DNA of 5,470 nt from JARDZI01 sp041639705. Its GTDB lineage: Bacteria > Bacillota > Clostridia > Clostridiales > Caloramatoraceae. The position numbers were made by a program, and so were the translations under genes. Positions 5,393-5,470 of the stretch are shown here, one piece after another. Every line of letters starts with the position of its first letter. Position 1 is the stretch's first letter. The notes below the pieces were generated by a model. That model was not told where the DNA came from. It saw nothing but the letters and a program-made list of their open reading frames with translations, and searched no databases. The stretch covers positions 1 to 5,470 of the forward strand of contig JBEQBT010000231.1 in assembly GCA_041639705.1 (NCBI GenBank), written 5' to 3'.

Positions 5393-5470
5393 AGTGAACT
5401 CGTTCAGCTAAAGCTGAACATCGAGACTTCAGGTGGGGACTCTACCCCACCTGAAGCAAAAAGTGGAAAC
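5393..5470 (+). repeat. Structured dispersed repeat, copy 3 (cut by the window end)
   Basis: The first 78 bp of the repeat, identical to copy 2 over this length including the extra A (ends AGTGGAAAC). It contains hairpins 1 and 2 in full; the third lies beyond the edge. It starts 3 nt after the last base of the membrane-protein stop codon (5388-5390), in the same orientation as copies 1 and 2. Confidence 0.9.

Noticed and set aside
1585..5470. CRISPR array made of the three palindromic repeats
   Set aside because: Only three copies, each about 110 bp, 335 to about 3250 bp apart with genes between them; this is not the spacing or size of a CRISPR array.

Overview
The window looks like chromosomal DNA of a low-GC Firmicute, most likely a Clostridium sensu stricto species. 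The grounds are very AT-rich spacers, strong AGGAGG-type ribosome sites, a SigI/RsgI pair of the kind found in Bacillus and Clostridium, and Lys/Asn/Ile-rich proteins. The species cannot be fixed from the sequence alone. No rRNA, tRNA, transposase gene, CRISPR array or phage gene is visible.

Layout. (1) At 1-217, minus strand, is the N-terminal end of a YkvI-like membrane transporter, running off the left edge. (2) Divergent from it, at 369-1493, is a lipoprotein of unknown function with a Gly/Gln-rich linker; a 13-bp hairpin follows its stop. (3) Convergent to the lipoprotein is a minus-strand operon: sigI (3221-2574) followed after 11 nt by rsgI (2562-1696). RsgI is a membrane anti-sigma factor with an Asn/Lys/Asp-rich, probably disordered outer tail that contains an 84-bp tandem duplication. 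(4) Divergent from sigI is a 55-aa, strongly basic small ORF (3507-3674) with its own promoter candidate, a near-ideal ribosome site and a terminator that starts inside its stop codon. (5) Next is a ComB-family protein (3746-4444), which converges on a stand-alone PilZ (c-di-GMP-binding) protein (4811-4467). Both stop codons sit inside one shared hairpin. (6) At the right end, a 105-aa three-helix membrane protein (5073-5390) is bracketed by two copies of a structured repeat.

The most striking element is a roughly 110-bp repeat present three times in the same orientation: 1585-1696, 4945-5057, and 5393 to the window end. The copies are nearly identical; the two complete ones differ in their core by one substitution and one 1-nt indel. 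Each can fold into three hairpins plus a possible pseudoknot. Read on the minus strand, it ends in ...GAGTTCACT and resembles the right end or guide-RNA region of IS200/IS605 (TnpB) elements. It could be a non-autonomous relative of these, but that is inference, as no tnpA or tnpB is present here.

Functional theme. Several genes concern the cell envelope or signalling (lipoprotein, SigI/RsgI, PilZ, two membrane proteins), but apart from the sigI-rsgI operon nothing shows that they form one pathway. Gene starts were chosen by ribosome-site position and often lie downstream of the longest possible ORF.
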